Of a DNA stretch of 64,000 bases, positions 34,860 to 47,194 are shown piece after piece (within the stretch, counting starts at the first letter, position 1; each line of letters opens with the position of its first letter). Made by a program: the position numbers and the translations under genes. The notes beneath the pieces were generated by a model. It did not search any database. It had not been told where the DNA came from and saw only the letters and a list, made by a program, of their open reading frames with translations. Source of the stretch: Dasypus novemcinctus (lineage: Eukaryota; Chordata; Mammalia; Cingulata; Dasypodidae); NCBI RefSeq assembly GCF_030445035.2, contig NC_080685.1:112022432-112086431 (forward strand), in the 5' to 3' direction.

Positions 34860-36890
34860 CCAATTTCCTACTCATTTATTTTCCAAGGCCTGACTCAATG
34901 TCACTTCGATATAATGAGCATCCACCAAATACCAGGCACCGTGCCGAGTGTTATGGATAAAGAGGGATAAGACACATCCCTTCAGGGGTTCCCAAGAGGC
35001 TCCACAGCCAGCATAGAGTGTGCCAGGTAATATACTGGCGAGAGTAAAACAGTACAAAGCCCTTTAATTCTGCTTGTCTTACAGTTGCCCACCCACTGAA
35101 TTAATAATGGCTCAGGGGAGGGTGATAATTGGCTTAGGAAAATGGGGTCATGGCCCAGTGTTAAACTTGAGCTAGACTTTGTGAATCCATTAAGAGGCAA
35201 CAGTCTTGAAAGTCATGCTTTATGAAAGAGAAGAGGGCCTTCTAGAGTCTCAACTCTTTCCCCACTTGACTTGGCCTGGCCCCCACAGATCATGGAATTT
35301 TTGCTATGAAATGTAGAGAGAACTCAGGATGTGATGCAGGGAAGGTCTCATCTCAACAGGAAAAAGGAAAAAGGAAGAAGGAGAGCCATGCCGCTGGGGA
35401 AGGGAGGCCTACACACGTGTGAACAGCCAGGTTCTCCCTGTGGGGTCAGACCCTATAAGGAAGATCTTGTAACAACGGGATGGCCTGGGGACTCTGGGGA
35501 CTTTAGGGCCAGTACTCTGCAGAGAAAGCTGGGGTGCAGCCTGCCTGTGATGCCGGCCCGGCGTGGGAGCGCTGGGTGGCATGCGCACACTGGGTCATGC
35601 GCTGGGCTGCCCATTGCCCAGGTGGGAATGCGGATACACTGGAGGCGTCAGAGGACAACGAGCCCATGGAGATGGGACAGAGACCAAGGACTTCGGCCCT
35701 GGGGACAGACAGCACCCCAGAGCACCGGGCAGGACCAGCCACACATCACTGGGTACTGGGGTAGGACATCAGTGTCCAGACGAGACCAGGAATCCCTCCA
35801 CAGAGGCCAGGGGGCAGCGTGCAAAGCAGCGTCCACGCGCGGTGCTTCCGGGGTGTGCGTTTCTCTCTGTGGCCGGGTGCCGTCTTGGAAGGACGTGGGT
35901 GTGTAGCCAGAGCTCCTTGAGAAGGGAGAAGACCTAACAGGGAATTTCAACTTGGGACATGGTGACTATTTGCCTGAAAGAAATGTTGCGAACCTAGAAG
36001 AACGTGACTTATTTTTACTTGGCAAATTTAAGATTTGTGCGTGTACGTTGTCATGGGGGATGGAACACAAGACGAGATCAGTTGTGGGTTTTGCATAGGC
36101 GAGCTGTAAATTTCAATCCCCGGCCCTTCTCCACCCCCGAAATGTTCACCGTATTTTATGAGGCTCCCCGCATATTTTACTCCTCGCCCAAAGTGTGACC
36201 GCCTGGTGGGGAGACGTGGTTTTGGGTAACTCCACCCCCGGGTCCTGGCAGGACAATCCTGACGCATAGCATGGCCCCACTGAATACTTCCGAGTGAGTG
36301 AAAAAATGCAAAGTGTGTAAAGTTACAAACGTGACACATTTAAAACTGTGCACGTGTCAAACCTCACACTGGTTAAAACTTTCAGGTTTCAAAGGGCGTC
36401 TGGGTTTTCTCCGGGCCTTTGGACCTGCACAAAGCAAGACTGAGAAGTCTGGAGGACCTACTAGGGTGGCGGTGACTCTAGTTATGATGAGAGTTCCCAC
36501 TTAGGATCTTTCCAAGCACCGGAACGATGACCTAACGCAGTGTCTCTCCTATGAATAAATCAGGAATGAAGGAGAGGATTTTTCCTTTTTTTTTGGGAAA
36601 TAGCATACTTCCTGATAGGATCTTTGCTGCTACTTAAAAAAAAAAGTATTTAAATCTTGCACAGTGCAAATTAATTCAGATGTAAATAACCATTCAGACA
36701 ACAGGAGCTTGACAGGCAGAGGTGTCTGCCAACCTGTCCTGAGTAATTAACCAGGTTTTTGCACTGTTTTCATTCTGTTGGCAGCACTAGGCAGCACAAC
36801 TTATTTATTTCCTAGCTCTGACTTGGTAGTGCTGGTTCTAGGAGTTAAAAAAAAGATCCTGGGTTTTGGTGGCTGGCTGCTCAGTGCGTT
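34860..36890. other. Unassigned, apparently unique sequence
   Basis: Two kilobases with little repeat signal. 34880-35000 resembles an old mammalian repeat ('accaggcaccgtgccgag'). 35330-35940 is GC-rich with long open frames on both strands but no supporting protein features. 36260-36860 is AT-rich, with TAATTA-type and E-box-type motifs. Confidence 0.4.
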
Positions 36891-36894
36891 TGAA

Positions 36895-37085
36895 CCTGCT
36901 GCAGGAGGAAGGGCAGGCCCTAGAAAGTTCCGTTCTCAGTTCTGACGCTGATTTAGCGTTGAGCCTTGGGCCAAGCCACCAGCGTCTCCCTGACCCATTT
37001 TCTGGCGGTCGTTTTATAGGGGATAATAATCTCTATCAACTCCCCAGATCCCTGTGAGAATCGATTAAAGTGTCTGAGCTCTGGA
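36895..37085 (+). repeat. MIR SINE, diverged
   Basis: 'gagccttgggccaagccacc' then 'tctccctgacccattttctg' and 'ggggataataatctctatca' follow the order of the MIR core in sense orientation. Confidence 0.55.
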
Positions 37086-37794
37086 GAGGAGAGTAGCCAA
37101 GTGAGCACAATTACTGCCTTTAAAAAAACCGCCCAAGTAAAAGCTTCCTTTGCCAAGTCTGTCCCTTCTTTTGCCTCACCTCTGCCTGGACGCTAGGACA
37201 ACAGAGGGATTCTCAGGGGAAGGGAGCTCGGCCTGCCGCGAGTCTGCGCCCTGCCCCGGGGGGGGGGGGCGCTGAATTCCCAGCGTCGCCGCGTTCAAGT
37301 CCTGCTGCAGCTGGACAGTGTGAAGCCGCTTGGACGCTCTGGGAGTACCGCACCTGGTAGAAACGACAAGGCCTCACCGTCATTATGATCCTGCATTCTG
37401 AGTCAAAATAACAGCTGGGGAGGGTATTGGGGATTACGTGAAAAGCAGCAGCGCCGCAGGCTTTCCAAGCGGCCCGTGGAGGGCTGCTCAGGGCTGCTTT
37501 TCGCACGGAGCCACCGTGGGCATCTGGATTCTCACCTCTGCTTAGAGCTGAGAGAAGGGGTTTGCCCCCAAGTCAAGTTTTGGCAAGGAGCAGAGAATTT
37601 AACCCAGAACAACATGCGACGGTCTGGCCGAGGCGGGGGGCCCATTCGTCTGGGTGGGAGCGCACTGGGGGGCCCTCTGAGTCTCTCCGTAGCCCACTGC
37701 CCAGGCCGGCGGGGGACGGAGGAGTGGTGCAGCCCCTCGGGTGCAGCCTCGCCAGCGGGAGCTTAGGTTTTGCTTGGAGGTTTGAGAATTACCC

Positions 37795-37885
37795 GCGTGT
37801 CAGAATATTCACTTTTAAAGGTCATCACAGTACTTGGTACATGGTAGATCATGGATAAATGTTGGTTGAATAAATAGTTAAATAA
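37795..37885 (+). repeat. MIR/L2-type 3' end
   Basis: 'cagtacttggtacatggtag' then 'ataaatgttggttgaataaa' is the typical end of MIR or L2 in sense orientation. Confidence 0.45.
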
Positions 37886-38144
37886 TCGAAGGCCAGATTC
37901 TATCATATGAAAAAAAGTTCAGATTACTGGTTGCTGGGTTGTTTCACCCCAGCGACTGCCTGTCCTCTTGTTGTCACTGCCCTCGCCTTACCTTGGCGCG
38001 CACGTGTTTCCACAGAGGCTAAATTTCCATGCCTGTGCCAGCCTCTCCTCGCCTCTCCCAGCCACCCAATCAAAGAAAAGGGCCAGGTCGTGAGCGTCCC
38101 GCTGCATTTGTGACAGCTGCGTCCACAGCCTGGAGGGACTTCTG

Positions 38145-38233
38145 GGGCTTTTTAAAGGACATACTGGGGATCAAACCCAGGACCTTGTACGTGGGAAGCA
38201 GGCACTCAACAACTCAGCTTCATCTGGACCCCA
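38145..38233 (-). mobile_element. Short tRNA-type SINE
   Basis: 'tactggggatcaaacccagg', 'acgtgggaagcaggcactc' and 'aactcagctt' define the module. Confidence 0.65.
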
Positions 38234-38585
38234 ATCTTATTTTTACCGCCCCCCCCCCCCCCGCTGCTGTTTTTGCTGTGTCCATTCACTGTGTGATCTT
38301 CTGTGTCTGTTTCTTTTTGTTTTCTCTTCTTGTTTTTCTCCTCTAGGACCTCCAACGTGGAAGAGAGGTATCCCGTCTCATGCGCCACCTCAGTTCCCAG
38401 TTTCCGTCGTGTCTCCCCTCGACTCTCCCCGGCATCTTTTGTTGCATCATCATCTTGCTGTGCCGCTCGCCAGGCGGGTCTTGCTTGCCCTCACCGGGAG
38501 GCCCCGGGGCTCAAACCCCAGTCCTCTCATATGGCAGACGGAGCCACATCTGCCCCTGGGGCTTCTCATGCCACATACTTTCCCG
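38234..38585 (-). mobile_element. DAS-II-like SINE, diverged
   Basis: T-rich/C-rich start with a run of about 15 C, then 'tgtccattcactgtgtgatc', the first tRNA-like part near 38346-38390 and a second ending near 38560. More diverged than the copies at 20760 and 31683. Confidence 0.55.
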
Positions 38586-38589
38586 TGAG

Positions 38590-39400
38590 ATCTATAGCGG
38601 TCTTGCCTCAGAAACAGCCCCTGCCCTAAAGTTACGTGTGCAGCAATACCACGTGCGAGGCAGAGGGGAAAAGCAGGCCCCAGCGTCTCCTGGATTTATT
38701 TTTATTTAATCCAGGTGGGCCTTCAAGACCACTCAACCCACCATTCCAGTTGTCCTTCCAGTGTCACTCCCGTGCTGACTCGCAGCCAGGCTGGTCTGTC
38801 CAGTGGTCCCTGCACCCTCCGCACCTGTCCCGTCACCTGCCTGCATCCTACCTGCTCTCCAGGCTGGTTCAAGAGGCGCCTCCTCTGCGGAGTTTCTCCC
38901 TCCACCCTGGCCACCATCCTCTCTGGACTGAGAAGTCATCTGCCAGCTGCTCTCGTCCGGGGCGGTTAGTCCAGGCCCCCTTGTGCAGTGTGGACCTTTG
39001 GAAACCAGGTCTGTGGCTGGCCCTGGTTTGAAGCTGACCCTCCTCTCTGGCTGTGTGTCCTTGGCAGAGTCCCCAGCTCCTCTCTACCTCTGAGCATTGC
39101 AAATGGCAGAGGGGAGGCACTCGTTCCCACTGACGAGAAGGGTCTCTAGGAAGTCCACTTGCAAAGGACCTGTGATGGATCAGGCCCGACGGTCTTGGCA
39201 ACTGCACCTTGCCCTGCACAACGAGACACAAAGGTGGGAGAGTCGGCCCAACAGGGGCACCTTCCGGTTCTGCGGATTGCAGATGTTATACTGCGAACTT
39301 GTCCCTTTTTATTCTCTGGGGCTTAAGCTGCCAAGTTCGTTCTCAGCTTTGACCCAGGAAGGCAGCCTCTCTAGCCTCCACCTTTGGGGTACAGTGAGGG
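38590..39400. other. Unassigned GC-rich sequence
   Basis: Overlapping open frames on both strands reflect composition. No splice-flanked exon or repeat is recognised. Confidence 0.35.
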
Positions 39401-39610
39401 GGGCATTGAGAACACAGGCTTCCGAGTCAGATGGATTTGGCCCAGAACCCTCGCTGGCCCTGCTGTTTACCACGTGACCTTGGGCGAGTGCCTAGAGTCT
39501 CAGTTTCCTCATTGGTAAAATGGGGTGGTGATACCCACTTGCTGGAAGGTGAGAACTAGAGGAGCTAACGCGTGCTAAGCGCCTGGCGCAGGTCTGGCTC
39601 TCGCTAAGCA
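39400..39610 (+). repeat. MIR SINE, well preserved
   Basis: 'ggcttccgagtcagatggat', 'accacgtgaccttgggcgag', 'cagtttcctcattggtaaaa' and 'tgctaagcgcctggcgcag' are the successive hallmarks of MIR in sense orientation. Confidence 0.8.
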
Positions 39611-39794
39611 ATCAGCCTGGGTAACGCGTCCCTAGCCACTATTTATAAACTGCTCTCATGGAGCACATGAACAATTGCTGTTGTTGTCTATTAATAGTAG
39701 AGGCAACATGTTGACTGGCGCTCATCCAGATGAAGCTGCGGGGACTTGTTCTTGTCTGAAAGGCTTCTTTCACTCCCCTGTGTGTGTGACTGCA

Positions 39795-39876
39795 GGTGCG
39801 TGTGCACGTGTGGGCTGAGCCTGGGACCTCACACGTGCACAGCAGGCACTCAACCCCTGAGCTACCCCTGCTCCCG
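39795..39876 (-). mobile_element. Short tRNA-type SINE
   Basis: 'tgagcctgggacctcacacg', 'gcaggcactcaacccctgag' and 'ctacccctgctccc' mark the module. It sits at the left edge of the inverted L1. Confidence 0.65.
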
Positions 39877-39877
39877 C

Positions 39878-40625
39878 TTGTGATTTTGCTTTGTGTTACC
39901 CTAATGGTTAATGACACGGAGCATCTTTTCATGTGCTTACTGGCCCTTTGTGTGTCTTCTTTGGAGAAATGTCTATTGAACTCCTTTGCCCATTTTTAAA
40001 TTGGGTTATTCAAATGTCGTTGCATTATAAAAGTTCTTTATATATTCTGGATATTAAGCCCTTATCCAATTTATGGTATGCAACAATTTTCTCCCATTCT
40101 ATAGGTTGCCTTTTCACTTTCTTGATAATTTCCTTTGATACATAAAAGTTTTAAGTTTTGTTGAAATCAAACTTATCTGTTGTTTCTTTTGTTGATAGCG
40201 CTTTTGGTATCTTATCGAGAATCCATCGCCAGATCCCAGGTCATGAGTATTTGCCCCTAGGTTATCATCTAAGAGTTCTATGGCTTTAGCTCTTACATTT
40301 AGGTTCTTGATCCATTTTGAGTTGGTTTTTGTATATGGAGTGAGGTAGGGGTCTAACTCCATTCTTTGGCGTGCAGATACCCAGTCTCCCTCCACCGTTG
40401 GTTAAGACACTACTCTTTCCCCACTGCACATACTTAGCTCCCTAGTGGAAAGCCAGTGGCCACGGATGTGTGGGTCTACTTCCAGACTTTCAAATGTATC
40501 CCCTTGGTCTATTTGTCCAAACTTATGCCAATACCATAACCACTGTAGCTTTGTAAATTTAAATTTTGAAATTGACAAGTACGTGTCCTCTAACTTTGTT
40601 CTTTTTAAAAAAAAGTTTGGCTATT
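39878..40625 (-). mobile_element. L1, inverted 5' segment of a twin-primed insertion
   Basis: Minus-strand ORF2 C-terminal sequence; the frame at 40114-40395 includes 'TKTNSKWIKNLNVRAKAIEL', parallel to 9600-9720. It meets sense-oriented L1 at about 40630. Confidence 0.75.
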
Positions 40626-40629
40626 CAGG

Positions 40630-41091
40630 GCCCCTTGCAGAGCGCAATATGGTGGTTCCTAAAAATGTTACAGCCAGAATTTCCGTATGGCCTGGCCGTT
40701 TCTCTTCTAGGTATTTAATCAAAGAAAGTAAAAACGGGGTCTCAAACAGATAGTTGTGCAACAATGTGTACAGCAGCATTTCTCACAAGAGGCAAAAGGA
40801 AGAAACAACTCGCGTGTCCACCAACACCTGAATGGCTAAATCAATGTTCTCCATACAAGCAGCTGGACTCTTATTCCACCAAAAGCAAGAATGAAGTCCT
40901 GAAACACGCTGCCACGTGGACGAACCTCGAAAGCATCACAGCACATGAAATAAGCAAGGCACTTCAGGACAAATACTGTAGGATGACGCTAGTAAGAGAC
41001 GACTGGAAGTAGAAAATTTGCAGAGCTAGAACGCAGATTAGAGGTTACTGGGGGAGGGAGAAAGGGAGAGTGTGTGTTTAAAAAAAAAAAT
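40630..41091 (+). mobile_element. L1, sense 3' segment ending in poly-A
   Basis: Continues the same L1 in the opposite orientation: 'atggtggttcctaaaaatg', 'gcaacaatgtgtacagcagc', 'caccaacacctgaatggcta' and a terminal A-run at 41081-41090. With the inverted segment at left this is the layout of a 5'-inverted (twin-primed) L1. Confidence 0.75.
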
Positions 41092-43020
41092 CCTGAAATT
41101 CTAGTAGCTCACAGAGGGAATGAAGAGAGTAGAGCGAAATGAGAGGCAAAGGGATTGTTGGGTCATGTTGAGTCAGTGCCTGGGAGGAGTACAAAAAGGA
41201 AAGGAAATCATGGCCGTAATATTCAGACTCCGTAAAATTAGATTCAACATTAATCTTGCAAGCTACATACTTATTAGCTGTAGGGCTCAACTTGGTAGCC
41301 TCAGATTTTCTGCAGGATGCCTGAAATTATTACTAAGAATGACACCCCCTCACAGCATGTGAAGAAGGGAAGCTATTTCACATCTGGCAGCCAAGCTCAG
41401 GCCCTGGGTTTCCCAGTTAAATTAGCAAATCCGAAAATAAATAATGGCATCACATAATTGCCATGTGTGTAAGAGTGCCCAGCACCGGGGACCCACGCTT
41501 CAGGACAGAGGGCTAAACCCGCAGTTGGGTTTTGGACCTGCGGCTGGGAGGATTTCCGTATGCCAGGAGGCTGCTCACCGCACTCCCCACCGCACACCCC
41601 CAGGCCATGCAGTCCCTGGAGAAGACGCTGCCCTGCCGGGACAGGCCTCCCAGCGTTATTGTTCAAACGGCTGGTGCGATGCGTCTCCAGGTGTGCGGGA
41701 GCCGGAGCTGAAGGGCAGGTTTCTGACCAGGGCTCACGCACGGTCCGGGACGTGTTTACGGTGCCTGTTTAGCGGTGCTAATAATAGGAAAAGCACTTGA
41801 TTCCCGCAGACGGCAGCTCCCGCAGGAAGATGACATTTAGAGAATGGGGAAGCAAGCAGGAGGCTGCCTCCCATCAGTCGCCTTCTGCTTCCTGCCCGAG
41901 GCGCGTCTGAATTCCCTTCCGTGGCCAGAGCCACTTCCTTGTTAAAAACGCAGCCTGCCCCTCACTGGGTCCTGTGTCTGCACAGGCCACGGTGGCCTAG
42001 CCCTGGTTTTCTGTCCGATCTGAGGCACGTTCTGGGGGTTCAGGAGAGAGATCAAGGGCCCTGCCTAGAGCCACACAGCTTGGGGCTTGGGGTCACAGCT
42101 CCCGACCAGCCTGAGATCTGATCCAAGTCCGTTCAACATGCCTTTATCGAGCAAACCTGATGTCCAGAGCCCTGTGCCAGCCGCGCCCTTGGACACAGGG
42201 ACACTCGGCCGTGCCCGCCTGACTGCGCTGGGATGGACGGCTTCCTCGGGAGAGCCTGAGCACCTCACTGGAGGCCCGGGGCCTGCTCACCGCACCTGCA
42301 GTGCAGCAGGCGCTTGAAGGGAAGTCAACCAAGAGGTACAGAGCCGCATGCGTCATTCAGCATTCCTTCCTTCCTTCAACCCTCACGAGCACCTGCTATA
42401 CGTGAGGGGTGTTGGGACTCAAAGACGAATAAGGAAGACTCTCTAACGCCCAGGACCTCCCAGCTTACAGAGGGAGACAGCCGTGTTAAGAGTTAAATCC
42501 TGAGGCTGGGTGAGTGCTGTGCGGCTCAAGGACACTGGGGGGTCTGACCCGGCCTCCCCAGCTTCTGTGGCCCTGCTTGTCTGGGCGGGGATCGGGAGAG
42601 GGGAGCAGGGGCGGGAGGGTAGGAATCAGAGCACCTGGAGGTGCAGGATCTGGAGGCACATTCTATCTAAGTTAGAAGAGACTCTGCTTCAGGACATCCT
42701 TTTCCTCCCCAGGACCCCGAGCTCTGTCCACAGCGGATACCAGATACAAAGGTCACGGGGTGACTATGAACTCTTGCGGTTACCTACTGCTGAGAACCAA
42801 CCACCCAGACTCAGTGGGTTCCAACAGCCACCTTTCATTGCTTGTGATTCTGCGCTCTGGCCTCTTGCTTCCCATGGTGGTGGCTGCCCTTCCCGCTCCG
42901 CCAGGTGCCTGCAAGCCGGGGTGGCTCGCCTGGAGCCGAAGAGCCAAGGTGGCCTCCCTGCTGTGCGTGGCGCTCCCCACGGGATGGCAAAGCGAGGAGC
43001 TGGGCTGGTTTGCTGAATGA
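41092..43020. other. Unassigned, mixed-GC sequence
   Basis: No exon recognised. 42120-42500 contains pieces resembling old mammalian repeats ('gagcacctgctatacgtg', 'aagacgaataaggaagac'). The frames at 42510-43020 are open on both strands through base composition. Confidence 0.35.
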
Positions 43021-44700
43021 CAGCATTTACTTAAAAATACAACTTAAAAATTCATTATGCTTTTGTCTTCAATCATTATACATAACTTACCAGATATTCT
43101 AATAGCTTTATTAGAATTTATGTTTTATTTCAAATGGTATATTTCTTGCGTTTCCTTTATCTTTATATGTTTAATTCCTTTGATTGATTATCGAATTTGG
43201 CTGTCGACATGAACACTTATTTCTTGTAAAGCCACAGTAAGTATGGATATCTTTATTATAGGGACACTGTTTATTAAGCCTCATTCTCTAAATTCCTTTT
43301 TCTTTTTCCAAACATTTGCTCCCATTTCACATGTTATGCTCCAGTGAATGTAAAATTTCTAAACTCTTTTTGCATTACTGCATAACAGGCTATGTACTTC
43401 GAGGTTCAAGTGTCTTTCCAGCATTTAATTTTAGTTCCCAGATCATCAGAGGTACTATTTAATTCTCTTTGTGTAATGTATGGTGATAAATATAAAGTTT
43501 ATCAAGAAAAATTTAAAGTGATTGATTTACATCTCTCATTGCATCATCCGGGGGCAATGAACATAGTGACATGGTGCCAAATTAAAACTGTTCAGAAATG
43601 TTTCTAAAATTTTGGCTGAAACGCCAGACTTTCTATTATCATACAGACATTGCACTCACTGAACAAAAGGTTCCTGTGTAAATATTTCTCAAGTATTGAC
43701 TATATATATATATGTTAGGAGATACCAGGGATGGAGCACAGGACCTCATACATGGGAAGCAGGTGCTACATTCACTCCCTAACAATAAATTTGTGATACA
43801 TTATTATTTCAGGTATTCTTCCATCAACTCTACAAGATCAGCAAAGTTTTAAATATCTCATTTTAAAATATTGAAATCCCTTTATGTGACACAATTTGAG
43901 TTTCATAGAAAAATTTTTTTACAGTCTTGATTTATAAATTTTCAAATAAGTTGTTTTCTCATTTCAGTAGATATGTTTTCCAACAAGTGGGACCCCAAAT
44001 CTAGAATGCAATGAATGCTTATATATATATTTATATTTTTTAAAGTGGTATTGATTATTTCATGCTGAAAAACCAAGTGCTTGACAGTGTTAAAATGTTT
44101 AAGGGCACTTTCTTAATATTTTAATCATTTTATCAGTATTTTGTTAAATTTAGAAAATATTCTTTCAATTGTGTGAAACTGATCTTTTGATTGTTTTCCT
44201 CAGTGATAACTGCATTAAAAATTTTTACCCATGAACATTGATAGAACATGATTTCCATTCTGATGAATGTCTCTTAACAATTACCACGGGAGTCACCATT
44301 CACATCCAATACTTAATGCGTAGCACTGTTGAGACACCCGTATTTTTGCTAAAATAAGCAGATTATTTTGCAATGAATAAATAAAAATTATTGGCGTTAT
44401 TTTGTACCACTTCTTGCTCAGTGTAACATATGTTCGGGTTGCCTGGATTTCTGCACCGTAACAGAAGATACTTAGGCTGTGGCTCAATAGTAATATTATT
44501 GCTTGCTCTCCTGCAGATTCAGAAGATGAAGGTGTATGATATTTCAGTGGAACACTGATAAATGTATCCACATTTGGTTCCATCTTTATTCTGCAAGTGT
44601 ATTATTTAGTATTTTAAAATATTAAAAATTTATTTATAAGTCATTAATTTTTAAATACTAAAACACTGTGTGTACAACTTAAGAATTACAATGCACCAAC
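43020..44700. other. AT-rich block of unknown origin
   Basis: About 1.7 kb, strongly AT-rich, lying between GC-richer flanks. It has no recognised repeat apart from a short SINE (43712-43786). On the minus strand 44293-44583 is an uninterrupted 96-codon ATG frame; I do not recognise the product. It may be an old transposon or conserved non-coding DNA. Confidence 0.4.
43712..43786 (-). mobile_element. Short tRNA-type SINE
   Basis: 'gagataccagggatggagc', 'cctcatacatgggaagcagg' mark a diverged copy preceded by a TA tract. Confidence 0.55.
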
Positions 44701-44954
44701 AAAACAACTAAAGTAATAACTATTTAGAATCGGTGGCAGACGCATGGTTTCAGTGTAGCGATAAACTGATGTAAACAGCTTGGGGTGCTTTGTGATAAAC
44801 AAGCATGCAGGAGGCACGTTTAGCAATAGCTCGTGTGACATCCTATGACAATTAGCCCGAACAGATGAGTTTACTTTAGAATTTAAATACTAATTAATTT
44901 TACCGTTTATTTCAATAACTTATACTGTGTACCAATCAGAACAGACGTGTTCCA

Positions 44955-44988
44955 ATATTATATATATATATATCTACATATATTATAT
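44955..44988. repeat. (TA)n microsatellite
   Basis: TA-rich run with small interruptions. Confidence 0.75.
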
Positions 44989-44989
44989 C

Positions 44990-46880
44990 ACTGCAATTAT
45001 ACCAATGGATATTGGCTTATAGCAAGGTGGACAGCAGAAGATCCCTGAAGTCAAAGGTTCTTACCAGCTTGGGGAAAGACGTAGCTTTTGAAGAGGTTCT
45101 GGGAGACGGCCCTGAGGGGGAGGATGGAAGAGGAGATAGAACGCTTTTGACCGTGATGAGAGGGAAGCAAGGCGCGTTGCCCCCGACTGGAAAGAGGCTG
45201 CGGGCGGGGGTCTAGAGGACAGGCGACCCCACGAGCTGCTCCAGGCAGCAACTCTCGGAGGCCAGGCTGTGTGTGCCGAGGCTGCCCAGGCACAGGGGCT
45301 CCAGCCCCCCTGGTATGGAGCAGCCCAAGGCCAGAGGGACAGGAAGCAAGGGCCGGTCCGGCTGGGGTGCCTCTGCGGAGCCAGCGTGGGCTGATGACCG
45401 ATGGCAGAGGAGCTGCCTCGTGCCATGCAAGGCCCTGCAACTTCAGCCCATCCTTGTGGGGAGTCCAGCGCAGGTCCATACTGAATTTCCTGCCCGTCAA
45501 GCACGGACGGTGTTTACAGTTAGATTTAAATTAAAGGAAATAAAGAGGTGATTTTTCTAGTAGTGCAAGTTTGCAGTTCACAGCCTTCCCACACACGTGG
45601 GCAGGTAGAATTAAGGAGACATAGTCCTAAGCCAGACAACACTAACTTAGCTATAGGAAGGCTTGCCCAGCAACGAACACTGACCACCAGTGCTCAGCAG
45701 AGGGGGGCACGGCAGGCACGTGACTTCCTTTTTAAAAAAGTTATTATCATTATTGTGGTTAAATAAATTATATGCAAGAAAAAGGGTCAGTGTCCTGGGG
45801 GATGAAGAGTGAAGGGGGAATCTAAATCCTGGTTTGAACAAATCAACTGTAAAATACAATTTTGGGACAACCAGAAAGAACATTAACAGGTGTCAGCGTT
45901 AACCCAGTTGACAGGTAGATAGGTAGACCTCACTGTGCTCCTTACTCTTCTGTATTTTGAAATTTGATAATAAAATATTTTATTTAAAAAAAAAACAACA
46001 ACAAATCTGCAACACATTCCAACATTCGAGCCCACCAAAGTGACCGAGCCTTAGGAGAGGGTCTCGATAGAGGAGTGGGTGTAGCCGGGGCGGGTCTTTT
46101 CCTCTTGGGCTGGGGGTGTTTGGCTGGCAGCTGGGGGAGAACTCGGGAGCTGGGTCTGGGCTGGAGGGCGGCGTGCGTCCTGGTTTCCCCACTACGTGGC
46201 TTGTCTGGGAAGCAGAGGGGAGTCCTGGACGTACGCGAGGGGCGCTGGGAAGTTCACAGCAGTCATTTACAGGGGAAAACGCCAGGTGAGAGACACTGCT
46301 GAATTCTGTGCGCAATGAAGGGTCTGGCGGATGGTCCTGTGGGCAGAATGTGGGCAGAGGAGGCTCCAGCTCACCCACTAAGCTGCCCGTGGACTCAGGG
46401 TGCCGCCCTTTGGGCTCTGACTCTGGCATGACTGAGGATGGGGTTGGCAGGCCAGTGCAGAGGGAGGATAGGGTGGGAAGGAACCCATGATTAACCAAGT
46501 CTTCAGTAATGGGGGGACACTTGATGTGCCTTCGCCTTCAATAAAGTGAGGTGTTGCTGTACGTAAGACAGAAAAAGCAGAAAACCCAAACTAGCCTTTG
46601 TATATAAACGTAGGAAAAAGCCGAGACAGGTTAAGACTATGTCAGGAAAACGTGGACCCATCAAATTTAAGAGCAGAGGAAGTTTGAGGAGATTTGCCTG
46701 AAGCTGCCACTTTCTTCGTGAACCCCTGATCAATCGATCCCAGAGCCCTCTGCCCTCTTCTTCCATCCCGTGGTTAGTGCTGCTTGTGGCACCTGGAAGT
46801 GGCATCAGGCTGCGTGTAACAGAAAACAGTTTTCTAAACTGGACATGTGACCGCACAGGTCCTGGAATGCTAGCGCGCAG
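44990..46880. other. Mostly unassigned; one retroposon-like tail
   Basis: 45730-45995 ends 'tttgataataaaatatttta' followed by ten A's, i.e. a poly-A signal and oligo-A as at the end of a retroposed RNA in plus orientation; its source is not recognised. The GC-rich frames at 45050-45500 and 46000-46500 are open on both strands and look incidental. Confidence 0.4.
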
Positions 46881-46884
46881 TGGG

Positions 46885-47040
46885 AAGAAGCCTGGACTGG
46901 AGCCTGCAGACCTGATTCGACCCCTGTCCCTAGCCAGCCCCATGACCCTTAGCAAAGCTCTTCCCCCTGCTGATCCACTTGCTCTGTGCTCCATCCCTTC
47001 CAGCGCTAAAATAACTGGAATTGCATTTGTGAACAGGGCC
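46885..47040 (+). repeat. MIR SINE, diverged
   Basis: 'gaagcctggactggagcctg', 'agacctgattcgacccctg', 'catgacccttagcaaagctc' and 'gcgctaaaataactgg' follow the MIR order in sense orientation. Confidence 0.6.
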
Positions 47041-47194
47041 GCTAGCAAACCAGGTTTAGAATCAGTCAGCTGTTTATCTAGGACTTACCCTGTGCAAGCT
47101 ACCTGGTATTCTGATACTCAAGCGGTGAAGCAGTTCCAGTCTTCTACCAGGACTTGCCTATCTTTCAGGGTAGGTCTCCTTTCTGTCTTCCTTT

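Noticed and set aside
34149..34970. A 273-codon plus-strand frame
   Set aside because: Most of it is the antisense DAS-III SINE at 34443-34858; the Cys/Trp/Gly-rich product recurs wherever that SINE occurs.
35331..35950. Possible coding exon in a GC-rich segment with frames of 100-190 codons
   Set aside because: Open frames occur in several registers on both strands, without domain-like composition or convincing splice sites.
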